From the NCBI RefSeq assembly GCF_050699935.1, contig NZ_JBOHGB010000014.1, positions 1-64,000 on the forward strand: 64,000 bases of DNA. Reading direction: 5' to 3'. This DNA comes from Actinophytocola sp050699935 (GTDB taxonomy: Bacteria; Actinomycetota; Actinomycetes; Mycobacteriales; Pseudonocardiaceae). Below, piece after piece: positions 53,993 to 63,466 of the stretch. The notes below the pieces were generated by a model. It was not told where the DNA came from. It saw nothing but the letters and a program-made list of their open reading frames with translations, and searched no databases. A program made the translations under genes and the position numbers. Numbering within the stretch: the stretch's first letter is position 1; each line of letters opens with the position of its first letter.

Positions 53993-54342
53993 CCGTAGTT
54001 CTTGCTCGGCGCGGCCAGCCGGTGATCCCGCGTGACACCAGCGTGCCGTCCACTACCGTCACCTGTGTCACGACACATGGCAACGCGTGCTCGCCGTCTC
54101 CAACGCATGTTCAAGTCCTCTCGTCGACAACTCGGTCAGACGTTAACGACACGAGCACCACGCATCCACGACCCCGAACAAACCCGAACGCGAGCTTCCT
54201 GCTCGGCAACCGCCGGTTCGCGCGACCGACGAGTACCTCCCTCGCCGACGCCGCGGTCTCGAGCCCAAGCACGGCGACACGACCGAACACGGCAACGCAT
54301 CGCTACCTACACCGCCGAACCGGCCGGGCGAGGCCACGAACA
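53993..54342. other. no supported gene
   Basis: No homology or regulatory element recognised between the P450 relic and the CoA-transferase gene. The sequence is less GC-rich and repetitive in CGA/CGAAC. Confidence 0.4.
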
Positions 54343-55602
54343 TCAGGAACTGGGCGTGCTCGACGCGGACGCGGGTCCCTTCTTCGAACCGCGGTCGGAC
54401 ACCGGGGCATAGGGGAACGCGTCGCTGTCCACCGGGCGCACAGCACCACTCTGGAAAGCGGCCTGAGCGGCCTCCGGTCCGATTCCGAGTTGATCCAGAA
54501 TATCGGCCGAATCCTCCCCCAGTTCTGGCGGCATGGCATTGTCAGGCGCGTCCAGCGCACCCGGGAACCGCGGGATTTCGAAGTGCATCCCACGCCAGGC
54601 TACATCGCGGATCTTGCCCGGCTGATTGGCTTGTGCTGCGTCGAGAACCCGATGCAGCGGAAGAACCTCCGTGTATCCCAAACCCTGACCGGAAAGCCGC
54701 TCGGATACCTCATCGAAAGTGAGCGCGCCGACGGACTTCCGGACCGCCGCCTCGACTTGCTCGCGACTCTTTCTCCGGCCGCGTAGTGTCGCCAGATTCT
54801 CGTCATTCCGCTCGGGCATGTCCAGCGCGGTCGCGAGCCTCCGCCAATGCGCATCCGTGAGGTTCAGTAGATAGACCCATCGTTCGTCACGTGTCTCATA
54901 CGCGCCGTAACCGGGCATGGCGAACTCCCCGCCGCCCTGCGTCTCGGGACGGCCGAGCAACTGGGTCTTGAGCTGCACACCGGCCAGGTCTCGCCCGGCG
55001 AGGTGCAGACCCGTTTCGTACAAGCCGACACGGATGTCCCGATCCCGCGCCGACGGCTCGGCCTGCAGCCAGGTGGACAACACCCGTATCACCGCGTAGC
55101 AACCGGCGAACTGGTCGTGATACGAGGGTCCCAGCCGGCTGGGACGCCCGTTGACCCGGTGGTCGTACATCGCGCCGGTGGCGGCCTCCGCGACGGGGTT
55201 CGACGCGAGGTCGTCGGCCTGTGGCCCGTCGGCGTAGCCACTGATATGACACACAATCAGGTCGGGGTTCAGCTTCTGGAGGGCGGCGCCGGTCACACCC
55301 AGCTTCCGGGCGGCCGACGGAGAGAGGTTGTGGATGACGGCGTCAGCGGTGAGCGCCAACTGGCGGAAGACCATGGCGCCCTCCGGCGTAGCCAGATCGA
55401 CGCAGAGGCTCTTCTTACCATAGTTGTAGGCGATGAATGTGCCGCTCGGCCCGCCACGAACAAGCTTGCGGGTACTGTCACCGGTTGGCGGCTCAATCTT
55501 GATAACCTCGGCGCCGAGCTGCGCCAAGATATGAGTGGCGAAGGGGGCGGCGATCATCGAGCCGAGTTCGATGATTCGCCGACCGGCTAGCACTTTCGAC
55601 AT
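54343..55602 (-). CDS. family III CoA-transferase (CaiB/BaiF-like)
   Basis: 419 aa from the ATG at 55602. It moves CoA between carboxylic acids. VLAGRRIIELGSMIAAPFATHILAQLGAEVIKIEPPTGDSTRK is the family N-terminus, followed by KKSLCVDLATPEGAMVFRQLALTADAVIHNLSP and IVCHISGYADGPQ. The catalytic Asp is expected near residue 165-175 (EAATGAMYDHRVNG). It is divergent from the GntR gene (128 bp between), and probably under its control, activating an acid produced by the adjacent amidase genes. Confidence 0.9.
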   Translation of the reverse strand: MSKVLAGRRIIELGSMIAAPFATHILAQLGAEVIKIEPPTGDSTRKLVRGGPSGTFIAYNYGKKSLCVDLATPEGAMVFRQLALTADAVIHNLSPSAARKLGVTGAALQKLNPDLIVCHISGYADGPQADDLASNPVAEAATGAMYDHRVNGRPSRLGPSYHDQFAGCYAVIRVLSTWLQAEPSARDRDIRVGLYETGLHLAGRDLAGVQLKTQLLGRPETQGGGEFAMPGYGAYETRDERWVYLLNLTDAHWRRLATALDMPERNDENLATLRGRRKSREQVEAAVRKSVGALTFDEVSERLSGQGLGYTEVLPLHRVLDAAQANQPGKIRDVAWRGMHFEIPRFPGALDAPDNAMPPELGEDSADILDQLGIGPEAAQAAFQSGAVRPVDSDAFPYAPVSDRGSKKGPASASSTPSS

Positions 55603-55730
55603 AGTTGCTCCGAAAATTGTCGGATAATGTTTCCGCGCGCTGTTCCGAACGGGCTTCCATCGCTTATGATGGAGCCAGGTATTCTTGGTTCGTGAGCGGA
55701 ACATCCGCGCGTTCCCGGATCCGCAAAGAG

Positions 55731-56381
55731 ATGGGATGTCAGTTGGCAACCGCGGCCCAGCAGGTCTACGTAGAGATTCGCGACGGGATACTGTCCGGCA
55801 GGTATCCCCCCGGAGAGCGGCTTCGGGAAGAGAAGCTCGCATCGGCGTTGGGCGTTAGCCGCAGTCCGATCCGAGAGGCGCTCCGGCTGCTCCAGTCGGA
55901 TGGGCTCATCGTGTTCGCCCCGAACAGGGGGGCGCAGGTGGCGATGTGGTCCGAACAGGACGTCGACGAGGTCCTCAACCTGCGCTCGCTGGTCGAGGGC
56001 TACGCTGCACGTCTGGCGGCTCGGCGGCTGTCGCCCGAGCATGTCCGGAAGCTGACGGACATTGCCGACGAGATGGAACGGGCGGGCGAGGGACCCACCC
56101 CGGACGTGGACCGCGTCGCGTCGCTCAACGCGGCGTTTCACCGGATGATCGTGCAGGCATCGGACAACGCGCGGCTGGTCAGCCTGATGAACCAGATACT
56201 GGGCGTGCCCGTCGAGTACCGCACCTATGCCCGGCACAGCCATCAGCAGATGGCGAGAAGCTTCGCGCACCACCGGGAGCTCATCCGGGCCTTCGAGACG
56301 CGTGACGAGGAGTACGCGTCGATGACGATGCGCATGCACGTGCTTGCCGCGCGGAACGCGCTGGTCTACGAGTCCGAATAG
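55731..56381 (+). CDS. GntR-family regulator, FCD subfamily
   Basis: 216 aa from MGCQLATAAQQVYVEIRDG; GTG about 39 bp earlier is an alternative. Winged helix: ILSGRYPPGERLREEKLASALGVSRSPIREALRLLQSDGLIVFAPNRGAQV. The FCD domain (about residues 80-210) has LNAAFHRMIVQASDN and HHRELIRAFETRDEE, which supply His/Asp ligands for a metal and an organic acid. It probably senses an intermediate of the surrounding catabolic cluster. Confidence 0.9.
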   Translation: MGCQLATAAQQVYVEIRDGILSGRYPPGERLREEKLASALGVSRSPIREALRLLQSDGLIVFAPNRGAQVAMWSEQDVDEVLNLRSLVEGYAARLAARRLSPEHVRKLTDIADEMERAGEGPTPDVDRVASLNAAFHRMIVQASDNARLVSLMNQILGVPVEYRTYARHSHQQMARSFAHHRELIRAFETRDEEYASMTMRMHVLAARNALVYESE

Positions 56382-56431
56382 TGCCGTGCCACGGAAGGCT
56401 GGTGCGTGCCGAACCTTTTGTGGCGCGGCAC
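56381..56431. terminator. bidirectional hairpin between convergent genes
   Basis: GTGCCGTGCCAC (56381-56392) pairs with GTGGCGCGGCAC (56420-56431), 11 of 12 Watson-Crick pairs, with a 27-base loop. It separates the convergent GntR and LLM genes. Confidence 0.6.
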
Positions 56432-56475
56432 CAGCGCCGCACAGAGGCCGCTTGAGCATGATCTCGACCAGCCTC

Positions 56476-57498
56476 TCATCGCCACCGCGGCAGCACGGAC
56501 GCCGCGAGCTCGCGGGCAAGCGCCATGGGCGGATCGTACGAGGCGTAGTCGATGAACATGAACGACGTGATGCCACGCCGGATGAACTCGCCGAGGCGAG
56601 CCGACACCTCGTCCGCGGTGCCGATGACCATGTGGCGGTCGCAGAACGCGCGCAGCACGTCATCCGGAATCCACGACGTCAGCTCGATGGCCTGCTCCCA
56701 GTCCTCGGCGTGGGCGAGGTCCGGGTACGTGTCCGCGCGGCCCGCGGCGACGGGCACGATGCCCGCGGCACGGAGTGTCTCAGGCGAACGGATCGCGTAC
56801 TTCGCGGCGAACGGGCGGGCCAGCCGCTCCGACTCGGCCCGGTCGGCGGCCACGCGACACCGGATCGCCAGCACCACATGAAGGTCCGCCACCTCTCGTC
56901 CGGCCCGTTCCGCGCCGATCGCCATGTTGTCGAAGGCGTAGTCCAGGCTGGCGGGAGTGTTTCCGGTCAGCAGGATGACCCCGTCGGCGAGCTCGGCGGC
57001 CAGCTGGAGCATCCGGGGGCCGGCGGCCCCGAGGTACAGCGGCACCCGGGTGGTTCGGTGCTCGGCCGCCTTGAGCCGGACGCGCTGTGCGGGTGCCGAG
57101 ACCCACTCCCCCGCGGTCAGCCGGCCGATGAGCTCGACCGCCGACCGCAGTTCGCGGAGCCGAGCCCCCGAACCACCCGTGACGCGTGTGGCGCTGTCCC
57201 CGGTGCCGATCCCCAGCCGGAAACGCCGTTCCGACAGCTCGTCGAGCGAGACCGCCGCGCTGGCGGTCACCTCGGCGGTCCGGGTGACCGGGTTGGTGAC
57301 CGCGGTGCCGATGCGGACGGAGTTGGTGGCCGCGGCGATGGCCGCGGCCGAGACCCAGGTGTCGCGCCACAGCAGCTGCGAGTCCGGCACCCAGATCGCG
57401 TCGAACCCGAGACGCTCGAGCTCCACCGCCTGCACAACGCCGGCCGGCATCGGCGAACACGGTGGTAGCCGGATACCGAACTCGATGTGACCGCTCAC
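56476..57498 (-). CDS. LLM-class flavin/F420-dependent oxidoreductase
   Basis: 340 aa, luciferase-like TIM barrel. VELERLGFDAIWVPDSQLLWRDTWVSAAAIAAATNSVRIGTAVTNP and RRFRLGIGTGDSATRVTGG are family hallmarks. TGNTPASLDYAFDNMAIGAERAGR and the C-terminal VIGTADEVSARLGEFIRRGITSFMF are typical of F420-dependent actinobacterial members, although FMN cannot be excluded. It is the last gene of the minus-strand hydrolase operon, 88 bp after the hydantoinase. RutA-type LLM monooxygenases open the pyrimidine ring, which is suggestive next to cyclic amidases. Confidence 0.9.
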   Translation of the reverse strand: MSGHIEFGIRLPPCSPMPAGVVQAVELERLGFDAIWVPDSQLLWRDTWVSAAAIAAATNSVRIGTAVTNPVTRTAEVTASAAVSLDELSERRFRLGIGTGDSATRVTGGSGARLRELRSAVELIGRLTAGEWVSAPAQRVRLKAAEHRTTRVPLYLGAAGPRMLQLAAELADGVILLTGNTPASLDYAFDNMAIGAERAGREVADLHVVLAIRCRVAADRAESERLARPFAAKYAIRSPETLRAAGIVPVAAGRADTYPDLAHAEDWEQAIELTSWIPDDVLRAFCDRHMVIGTADEVSARLGEFIRRGITSFMFIDYASYDPPMALARELAASVLPRWR

Positions 57499-57586
57499 GA
57501 CGCCCCCTCACAGGCTGGCTGGCGCCGCTCGCGGTCGCCCTGTGACATTGGTTCGCTCGCCAGCTCGCTCACGAGAACGCCCCGGG

Positions 57587-58966
57587 TCAACTCACGTCGC
57601 GGCGGATGTACCGGCCATGGCCGGGCTCACCAACCACGGTGTCGCCCTCCGCCACGACGGTGCCGCGCACCATGGTCATCACCGGCCAGCCCTTCAGCAT
57701 GTGACCTTCGTAGATGCTGTACGGCGCGCCGGAATGATGCCAGCTGTGGCTGACCGTCCGTTCCTCGTCAAGGTCGACGAGGACCAGGTCGGCGTCGCCG
57801 CCGACTCGGATGGTGCCCTTCTGGCGCAGGCCGAAGGTGCGGGCCGGCTGGCCGGCCGTCAGTTCGGCCACCCGCTGCAGACCCAGCCGCCCTCGGTTGA
57901 CGCCCTCGGAGAGCAGGACCGGCAGAATGTGCATCATGCCGGGGAAGCCCGCTGCCGCCTCCCAGATCGTGCCGTCGAGATGCTTGTTGTGCAGGGTCTT
58001 GGCGCCGTGGTCGCTGCCCATGTGGCGCAGTGAGCCCGACTCCAGGCCCGCCCACAACGCCTCATTGTCCTCAGGAGACCGTACCGGAGGATTCACCTTG
58101 ACGAGAAAACCCTCTGGCGATTCTTCGTGATGAGTGAGGTACTGGGGGCACGTCTCGGCGTCGATGCGATAACCGTGCTCGCGCAGGGAGTGCACCACGT
58201 CCAACCCCATCTTCGAGCTCAGGTGCACCACATATACGGGGCAGCCTGCGTTATGCCCGAGAAAACCGGCACGAAGGATGTTCTCGGCCTCGGCGACCGG
58301 TGGTGATGTCCGTGTCCATGACGAGAGCCGATCGTTGCCGCGATTCGCCGACTGCCATTCTTTGCGAAGCCGCCAGATTATCTGCTGGTTCTCCGCGTGC
58401 ACCAGGGCAACCCCGCCCTTGAGGGTCGCCACCTTGTTGAAACCGGCCCACAGGAAGCCGTCGTCGACGCCCTGCTTCGCGATCGACCCGGGCTCCGGAT
58501 CGCGTATCCCCATGAAGAACTTGAAACTTGTGACGCCGTAGGCTTGCGCGATCTTGTCGAACTCGGCGAGATGCTGATCGGTCATCAGCGTCACGTGGAA
58601 TCCGAAGTCGAGCACGGAGTTGCGTTCGCCGAGGTCGATCGTCTGGTCGAGCAGTCCGCCGTAGGGCTCGAACGTCCGCTCCATCTTGATGAACGAGGTG
58701 ACACCGCCGAGTGCGCCGTGCCCGCTCTCGCTGCGGAACTCCGAGCCGACGCCGTCGGGGTCGAGATACCCGAGGTGCACGTGCGGGTCGATGGCCCCGG
58801 GTAGGACATAGCGGCCATCGGCGTCGATCACCCGGTGACCCGTGATGCTCTCGGCGGGCTGGGTGATGGCGGCGATGGTGCCGTTCGTGATGCCGATGTT
58901 GCCGTCGACGACACCCACGAACGGGATGACCATGCGGCAGTCGCGGACAACCGTGTCGAACGTCAT
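57587..58966 (-). CDS. dihydropyrimidinase/hydantoinase-type cyclic amidohydrolase
   Basis: 459 aa, amidohydrolase superfamily. Binuclear metal ligands are all visible: HxH in GAIDPHVHLGY, the carboxylated Lys in TSFKFFMGI, His in VALVHAENQQ and VYVVHLSSKMG, and Asp in MGSDHGAK. The N-terminus VVRDCRMVIPFVGVVDGNIGITNGTIAAI and the QKGTIRVGGDADLVLVDLD end are typical. It opens a cyclic amide or imide (hydantoin, dihydropyrimidine, allantoin-like). It follows the nitrilase-family gene by 18 bp, which would hydrolyse the carbamoyl product. Confidence 0.93.
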   Translation of the reverse strand: MTFDTVVRDCRMVIPFVGVVDGNIGITNGTIAAITQPAESITGHRVIDADGRYVLPGAIDPHVHLGYLDPDGVGSEFRSESGHGALGGVTSFIKMERTFEPYGGLLDQTIDLGERNSVLDFGFHVTLMTDQHLAEFDKIAQAYGVTSFKFFMGIRDPEPGSIAKQGVDDGFLWAGFNKVATLKGGVALVHAENQQIIWRLRKEWQSANRGNDRLSSWTRTSPPVAEAENILRAGFLGHNAGCPVYVVHLSSKMGLDVVHSLREHGYRIDAETCPQYLTHHEESPEGFLVKVNPPVRSPEDNEALWAGLESGSLRHMGSDHGAKTLHNKHLDGTIWEAAAGFPGMMHILPVLLSEGVNRGRLGLQRVAELTAGQPARTFGLRQKGTIRVGGDADLVLVDLDEERTVSHSWHHSGAPYSIYEGHMLKGWPVMTMVRGTVVAEGDTVVGEPGHGRYIRRDVS

Positions 58967-58984
58967 GGCTGGCTCCTGAGGCTG

Positions 58985-59914
58985 TCAGACGTGCGTGACT
59001 GTGGTGAGGGTCCGGTAGATCTCCGGCCGGCGATCGCGGAGGTAGTGATAGCGATGTCCGTGCCGGTCGCCCTCGCTCAGATCGATCGTGTGCCGGAGAA
59101 CGACGTCGCCGGTGTCCGCCGGCGCCTCGGCGACGACCGAACCGAACGGTTCGATGACCAGGCTGCGACCGGAGAAGAGTCGCTCTGCCTCGACCACCTC
59201 GAGCCCGCCCTTGTTGATGGCGGCGACGTGAAACCCGTTCTGCACGGCCGCCGACCGAAGCTCGAAGTCCCACGTCTTGGCCCGGTGCCGGAGGAAGATC
59301 GCGACGAAGACGAAGACGAGCTCCACGCCGTGCAGGGCGAGCATCCGCCAACTCTCCGGGAAGGAACGGTCATAGCAGATCAGTGCGCCGACTCGGCCGA
59401 ACTCGGTGTCGAACACCGGGAACCCCGGGCCAGGGCGGAAGAAGAACTTCTCGTTCGTCCCCGGGTCGGCGTTGTAGTTGTCGGACAGATGGTTCTTGCG
59501 GTAGGCGCTCACCTGCGTGCCGTCGGGCAGTGTGCCCGGAATGATCTCGCCGTCCGGCCCGATCAGCACGGCGCTGTTGTAGTAGACGCCACTGCGCGGC
59601 CCTCGTTCGAACAGCGGGATCCAGATATGGGTGGAGTGTTTGCGTGCGAGCTTGCCGAACTCTTCCGTGGCCCGGCCGGGCACGGTGTCGGCCCAGTCGA
59701 AGTACCGGCGGTCGTTCGTCCCGCAGAAGTACGCGGTCGCCGCCATTTCCGAGAACGCGAGAAAGTCGGCCGGCTCCTCGGTCAGGGTCTTGTCCGCGGT
59801 GGCGACGAGGTCCGCGAGTGTCTTGGCGGGATCGTCTCCAGTGCCGGCGTTCTGCACGAGTGCGAGGCGTACCGGTCGGCCACCCGCGTTGTCAGCTGAT
59901 GATGTCTCGGGCAT
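58985..59914 (-). CDS. nitrilase-superfamily amidase, N-carbamoyl amino acid hydrolase-like
   Basis: 309 aa. The Glu-Lys-Cys triad is evident: Glu in DFLAFSEMAATAYF, Lys in VSAYRKNHLSDNYN and Cys in VGALICYDRSFPESWR. HVAAINKGGLEVVEAERLFSGRSLVIEPFG is typical of carbamoylase/beta-ureidopropionase relatives. It would act on the ring-opened product of the neighbouring hydantoinase, releasing ammonia and CO2. Its start lies 23 bp inside the end of the MmgE/PrpD gene. Confidence 0.92.
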   Translation of the reverse strand: MPETSSADNAGGRPVRLALVQNAGTGDDPAKTLADLVATADKTLTEEPADFLAFSEMAATAYFCGTNDRRYFDWADTVPGRATEEFGKLARKHSTHIWIPLFERGPRSGVYYNSAVLIGPDGEIIPGTLPDGTQVSAYRKNHLSDNYNADPGTNEKFFFRPGPGFPVFDTEFGRVGALICYDRSFPESWRMLALHGVELVFVFVAIFLRHRAKTWDFELRSAAVQNGFHVAAINKGGLEVVEAERLFSGRSLVIEPFGSVVAEAPADTGDVVLRHTIDLSEGDRHGHRYHYLRDRRPEIYRTLTTVTHV

Positions 59915-61283
59915 CGGTTGCCCCTTCTGCGTCGAAGCGGATCGATCGGGAGTCGGGTAAGTCGGGCAGCGCCTGCAGCTGACGCAGAATCTCGTCGGAA
60001 CGGGACTGCCCCAGCCGGGGCGCGACGCACTGGTCGAACTTGGTCGCGATCTCGGCCATCGTCAGCGGCCGCGCGCTACTGCCCCGGGGGAAATCCACGA
60101 CGGACTCCCTGGTGCTCCCGTCCTTGAGTCGCATTCGGACAACCGCGCCGAAGTCCTTACCGTCCATCAAGGTGGTTCGGCCGGTTTGCCGAGGGTCACC
60201 GACGACGGTGGTCCGAGCCATGAGCGCCTGTACAACGGGATCGGAGACCGCCTGATCGGTGAAGTCGTCCTCCGTCATCCGGCGGCCGAGGGCGCTCGCA
60301 GCGGTGACGTACTGAAGCGAGAAGCGTCCCTCGTGTCCGGCCTTGGCGCCAGGACGGTTCGTATGGGGAAGGCGACGCTCGTGGACACCGCAGTGCAGTT
60401 CCAGGATGTCGTCAGGATCGACGGGTCGTCCGTCCACGAGGTTCTGGGTCGCCTCGATGGTGGTCAACAACGAGCCGCAGCACGGCCACAGCTTGCGGAG
60501 CGTCACGCCGGGATTGACGAGAGCCCAGTCGGTGCCGAGCCCGGCCAGGACCTCATCCGTCCGCCAGTTCGGGCCACCGTAGAGCGGCCCGAAGCCCTGG
60601 TCGGCCTCGTAGGCGCCGGGATTCGCCTCATGACCGTGCCGGGCGAGCAAGGCGGCCACGACGCCACCGTGCGCGGACCACCCGCAGTGCAGCGGCTTGG
60701 TCATGGTCCCGAAGTTCGCCTTGATTCCCGACGCGAAGGACGCCGCGATGCCGAGGGCGTGTGCGGTCTGCCGCTCGGTCAGGCCGAACAGCCGGGCCGC
60801 CGTCACCGCCGCACCGAAGGTGCCCAACGTGCCGGTCGGGTGAAAACCGACCTCGTAGTGGTACGGGTTGACGCCGCGAGCGAGTGCGATCACGACCTCG
60901 TAACCGTGGACGTACGCCTCGATCATCTCCGCCCCGCTGGCACCGGTGGCCTGGCCCGCGGCGAACGCCACCGGCACCAGGACCGCGCTGACGTGACCGC
61001 TCAGCACCTGCGTCGTCGCGTCGTCGAAGTCCTGGGCATGAGCCGCGGTCGCGTTGGCAAGGCTGGCGATCGCCGGCGACCTCACTCCCCCGGCGGCCAG
61101 CAGGCTCTCGCCGGGACCGGTGTCGAGTGCATAGCGAAGGGCGATCTGCCCCACCGGTGTCGCCGAGCCCTGCACGACGACACCCACAGTGTCCACAAAG
61201 GACTCTACCGCCGCGGTGACGACCGCGTCCGGAAGTGCGCCAGCAGGCCGGACACCGAACCGCGCGAGCTCCTCGAGGATCAT
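59892..61283 (-). CDS. MmgE/PrpD-family protein
   Basis: 463 aa, full length. The family includes 2-methylcitrate dehydratase and aconitate decarboxylase. Conserved segments are ATAAHAQDFDDATTQVLSGHVSAVLVPVAFAAG, YEVVIALARGVNPYHYEVGFHPTGTLGTFGAAVTAARLFGL and the TKPLHCGWSAHGGVVAALLARHG motif. The reaction here is unknown; in a cluster for cyclic-amide breakdown it may dehydrate or isomerise the released acid. It overlaps the isochorismatase-like gene by 4 bp. Confidence 0.92.
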   Translation of the reverse strand: MILEELARFGVRPAGALPDAVVTAAVESFVDTVGVVVQGSATPVGQIALRYALDTGPGESLLAAGGVRSPAIASLANATAAHAQDFDDATTQVLSGHVSAVLVPVAFAAGQATGASGAEMIEAYVHGYEVVIALARGVNPYHYEVGFHPTGTLGTFGAAVTAARLFGLTERQTAHALGIAASFASGIKANFGTMTKPLHCGWSAHGGVVAALLARHGHEANPGAYEADQGFGPLYGGPNWRTDEVLAGLGTDWALVNPGVTLRKLWPCCGSLLTTIEATQNLVDGRPVDPDDILELHCGVHERRLPHTNRPGAKAGHEGRFSLQYVTAASALGRRMTEDDFTDQAVSDPVVQALMARTTVVGDPRQTGRTTLMDGKDFGAVVRMRLKDGSTRESVVDFPRGSSARPLTMAEIATKFDQCVAPRLGQSRSDEILRQLQALPDLPDSRSIRFDAEGATDARDIIS

Positions 61284-61903
61284 CTGGCCACCTCGGTCAG
61301 CAACGACTTGACGGCATCGAGGGTCCGGACTCGCCCGATACGCGGGAAGGTCTTGGTGATCGCGTGGTCGTGTACGTCGGGGCTGTAGGCCGCGCAGCAG
61401 TCGCTGATGACGACGACGTTCAGGTCTCGGTCATAGGCACACCGCGCGGTCGACTCGACGCCCATGTTCGTGTAGACCCCGCCGAGTAGGACCGTGTCCG
61501 TCCCCAGTCGTCTCAGGACCACTTCCAGCGAGGTACCGTAGAAGGCGTTGACCCGCGGCTTGACGATGACTCGGTCCTCTGGCTGGACGACGAGCGACGG
61601 CACGAGCCGGGCACCTGGGCTGCCGGCGACCAGACGCTTGCCCTGGGGCCCCTTCCCCGCCAGCACGGTGTCGGTCTGGTGGGCGAACACGTCCGAGTAG
61701 TCGGGACGGCGCTCAACACGGACCCAGATGACCGGTATGCCGCTGCTCCTGGCCCAGTCGGCCGCCTCCGCGGCACGCTCGACGGCGGGAACCGCCCAGG
61801 GATGCAGGTCGCCGGCACAGGTGCCGACCACATCCTCCTGGAAGTCGATGAGCAGCAGCGCCGTCGTCGCCGCCGTCAGCAGGGGTTCGTTCGGTACGAC
61901 CAT
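61280..61903 (-). CDS. isochorismatase-like hydrolase lacking the catalytic Cys
   Basis: 207 aa. Asp20 (ALLLIDFQED) and Lys115 (RVIVKPRVNAFYG) are present. Where amidases of the family have TNVCVE with the nucleophilic Cys, this protein has GVYTNMGVESTARCA, with Gly148 in that place. Gly occurs there in true isochorismatases (EntB, PhzD), which hydrolyse a vinyl ether without Cys. So a RutB-like amidase reaction is doubtful, although a Cys seven residues on remains. It is the first gene of the minus-strand operon, opposite the ABC transporter gene. Confidence 0.88.
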   Translation of the reverse strand: MVVPNEPLLTAATTALLLIDFQEDVVGTCAGDLHPWAVPAVERAAEAADWARSSGIPVIWVRVERRPDYSDVFAHQTDTVLAGKGPQGKRLVAGSPGARLVPSLVVQPEDRVIVKPRVNAFYGTSLEVVLRRLGTDTVLLGGVYTNMGVESTARCAYDRDLNVVVISDCCAAYSPDVHDHAITKTFPRIGRVRTLDAVKSLLTEVAR

Positions 61904-62287
61904 CTGAGTCCCTTCGGATCACCGCAGTACCAGACCGCCAATCAGCGGGGCTTGGGATCGATGTTGTGTACAATATGAACATCATGCGATGAGCGTGTCA
62001 AGGCGCCCAGTCGCCGGGCCAGCAAACGTGACTCACCTCAGATATCCTGCATCTTTGCTCCACAACTCACAAGTTGATCATGATCATTTGGGGTGTTATC
62101 CGATCGAGATGAGTCGAACGATGCGGAGGCTTGACACACAAGTTTGTATGCATGTCTACTCCTCGATGAAGCGAACAGATCCGAGGACGCACTTGCTGTT
62201 CGCGCCGGCATCGTCGGCCGGGCTTCGGCCTGCCCGGCGGCTGCGGCACCACAAAAGTCAAGCCTGGGCGAGCGAGATGGCAGCCTC
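61904..62287. promoter_or_regulatory. divergent promoter region with GntR-type sites
   Basis: The palindrome TTGTGTACAA (61964-61973) is close to FCD-GntR operators (TTGTATACAA type) and lies 61 bp ahead of the hydrolase operon. On the plus strand TTGACA (62131-62136) and TCTACT (62155-62160) are 18 bp apart and enclose TTGTATGCAT, a second similar site, 128 bp before the ABC gene. A long 5' leader precedes that gene. Confidence 0.5.
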
Positions 62288-63466
62288 ATGAGAGAAACCA
62301 CGGTGGGAACAGCTACCCCGAACCGGAACGACCGCTCGGATGCGGCGCGAGAGTCAGGTGGCCAGTACGACAGCGGGGCGAACGCTTCGGGCCTCGCCGT
62401 CCACGAGCTGCGCAAGTCGTTCAACGGAGTGTCCGTTGTCAAGGGCGTCTCGTTCTCCGTCGCCCAGGGTGAGTTCGTCTCCCTGCTCGGCCCGAGCGGC
62501 TGCGGCAAGACGACGACGCTGCGCCTCATCGCGGGACTGGAACAGGTCGACTCGGGTCAGATCCGCTTGGGCACGGCCGACATCACGGGCCATCCGGCGC
62601 ACCGGCGCGATGTCGGCGTCGTGTTTCAGAGCTACGCGCTCTTCCCCAACATGACCGTCCGCGACAACATCGCATACGGGCTGCGAGCCCGGCGCAAGCC
62701 GTCGGCGGTCATTCAGGACCGGGTCCGCGAATGCCTGGAGCTCGTACACCTCGAGGACATGGGCGATCGCTTTCCCGCGCAGCTCAGTGGTGGCCAGCAG
62801 CAGCGGGTGGCACTGGCCCGCGCACTGGCGATCAGCCCGCGCCTGCTGCTGCTGGATGAGCCGTTGAGCAATCTCGACGCCAAGCTGCGTCTGGAGATGC
62901 GCGACGAGATCCGTCGCATTCAGATCGAGACGGGGACCACGGCGGTCTTCGTTACCCACGACCAGGAAGAGGCGCTGTCCATGAGCGACCGCCTGGTGTG
63001 CATGCACGACGGCGTCATCGAGCAGATCGGCAGCCCGGCCGAGATCTACAACGAGCCGGCCACGCCGTTCGTGGCGGGGTTCGTCGGCCGGGCGTCCGTG
63101 TTCACCGGGGTCCTGGCCGCGGACTCGCCCGGGCTGCTGGCCACGGATGACGGCCTTCGGCTGAAGGCGCCGGCCACCTCGGGCGTCAGCAGCGGACAGC
63201 GTGCGCTGCTCGTCATCAAGGAAGAGCGGGTGCGGCTGCTCGCGGCCGACCGGGTCGACACGGACAACTACGTCGATGCCGTCTGCGAGATCAGCACGTT
63301 CCTCGGGTCGACCCTGCGTTTCAAGTGCAGGCTGCGAAACGGCGACATCGTGTCCGCCTGCGTGAGCGCGGACCAAGTGCCCGGCGAGCTCCGGGCCGGC
63401 GACCCCGTCCGCCTGGGCTGGTCTGTCGATGACTCGTCACTGATCAAAGTGTCTGGAGGCGCGTAG
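62288..63466 (+). CDS. ABC importer ATPase, PotA/polyamine-thiamine type
   Basis: 392 aa from MRETTVGTATPNRND. P-loop in SLLGPSGCGKTTTLRLIAGLE, Q-loop VVFQSYALFPNMTV, signature LSGGQQQRVALARAL, Walker B LLLLDEPLSNLDAKLR and switch His AVFVTHDQEEALSMSD. A TOBE regulatory domain occupies residues 290-390. It resembles importers of polyamines and small nitrogenous compounds, fitting uptake of the substrate degraded by this cluster. Permeases and binding protein are not in the window and may lie to the right. TAGTG junction with the next gene. Confidence 0.93.
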   Translation: MRETTVGTATPNRNDRSDAARESGGQYDSGANASGLAVHELRKSFNGVSVVKGVSFSVAQGEFVSLLGPSGCGKTTTLRLIAGLEQVDSGQIRLGTADITGHPAHRRDVGVVFQSYALFPNMTVRDNIAYGLRARRKPSAVIQDRVRECLELVHLEDMGDRFPAQLSGGQQQRVALARALAISPRLLLLDEPLSNLDAKLRLEMRDEIRRIQIETGTTAVFVTHDQEEALSMSDRLVCMHDGVIEQIGSPAEIYNEPATPFVAGFVGRASVFTGVLAADSPGLLATDDGLRLKAPATSGVSSGQRALLVIKEERVRLLAADRVDTDNYVDAVCEISTFLGSTLRFKCRLRNGDIVSACVSADQVPGELRAGDPVRLGWSVDDSSLIKVSGGA

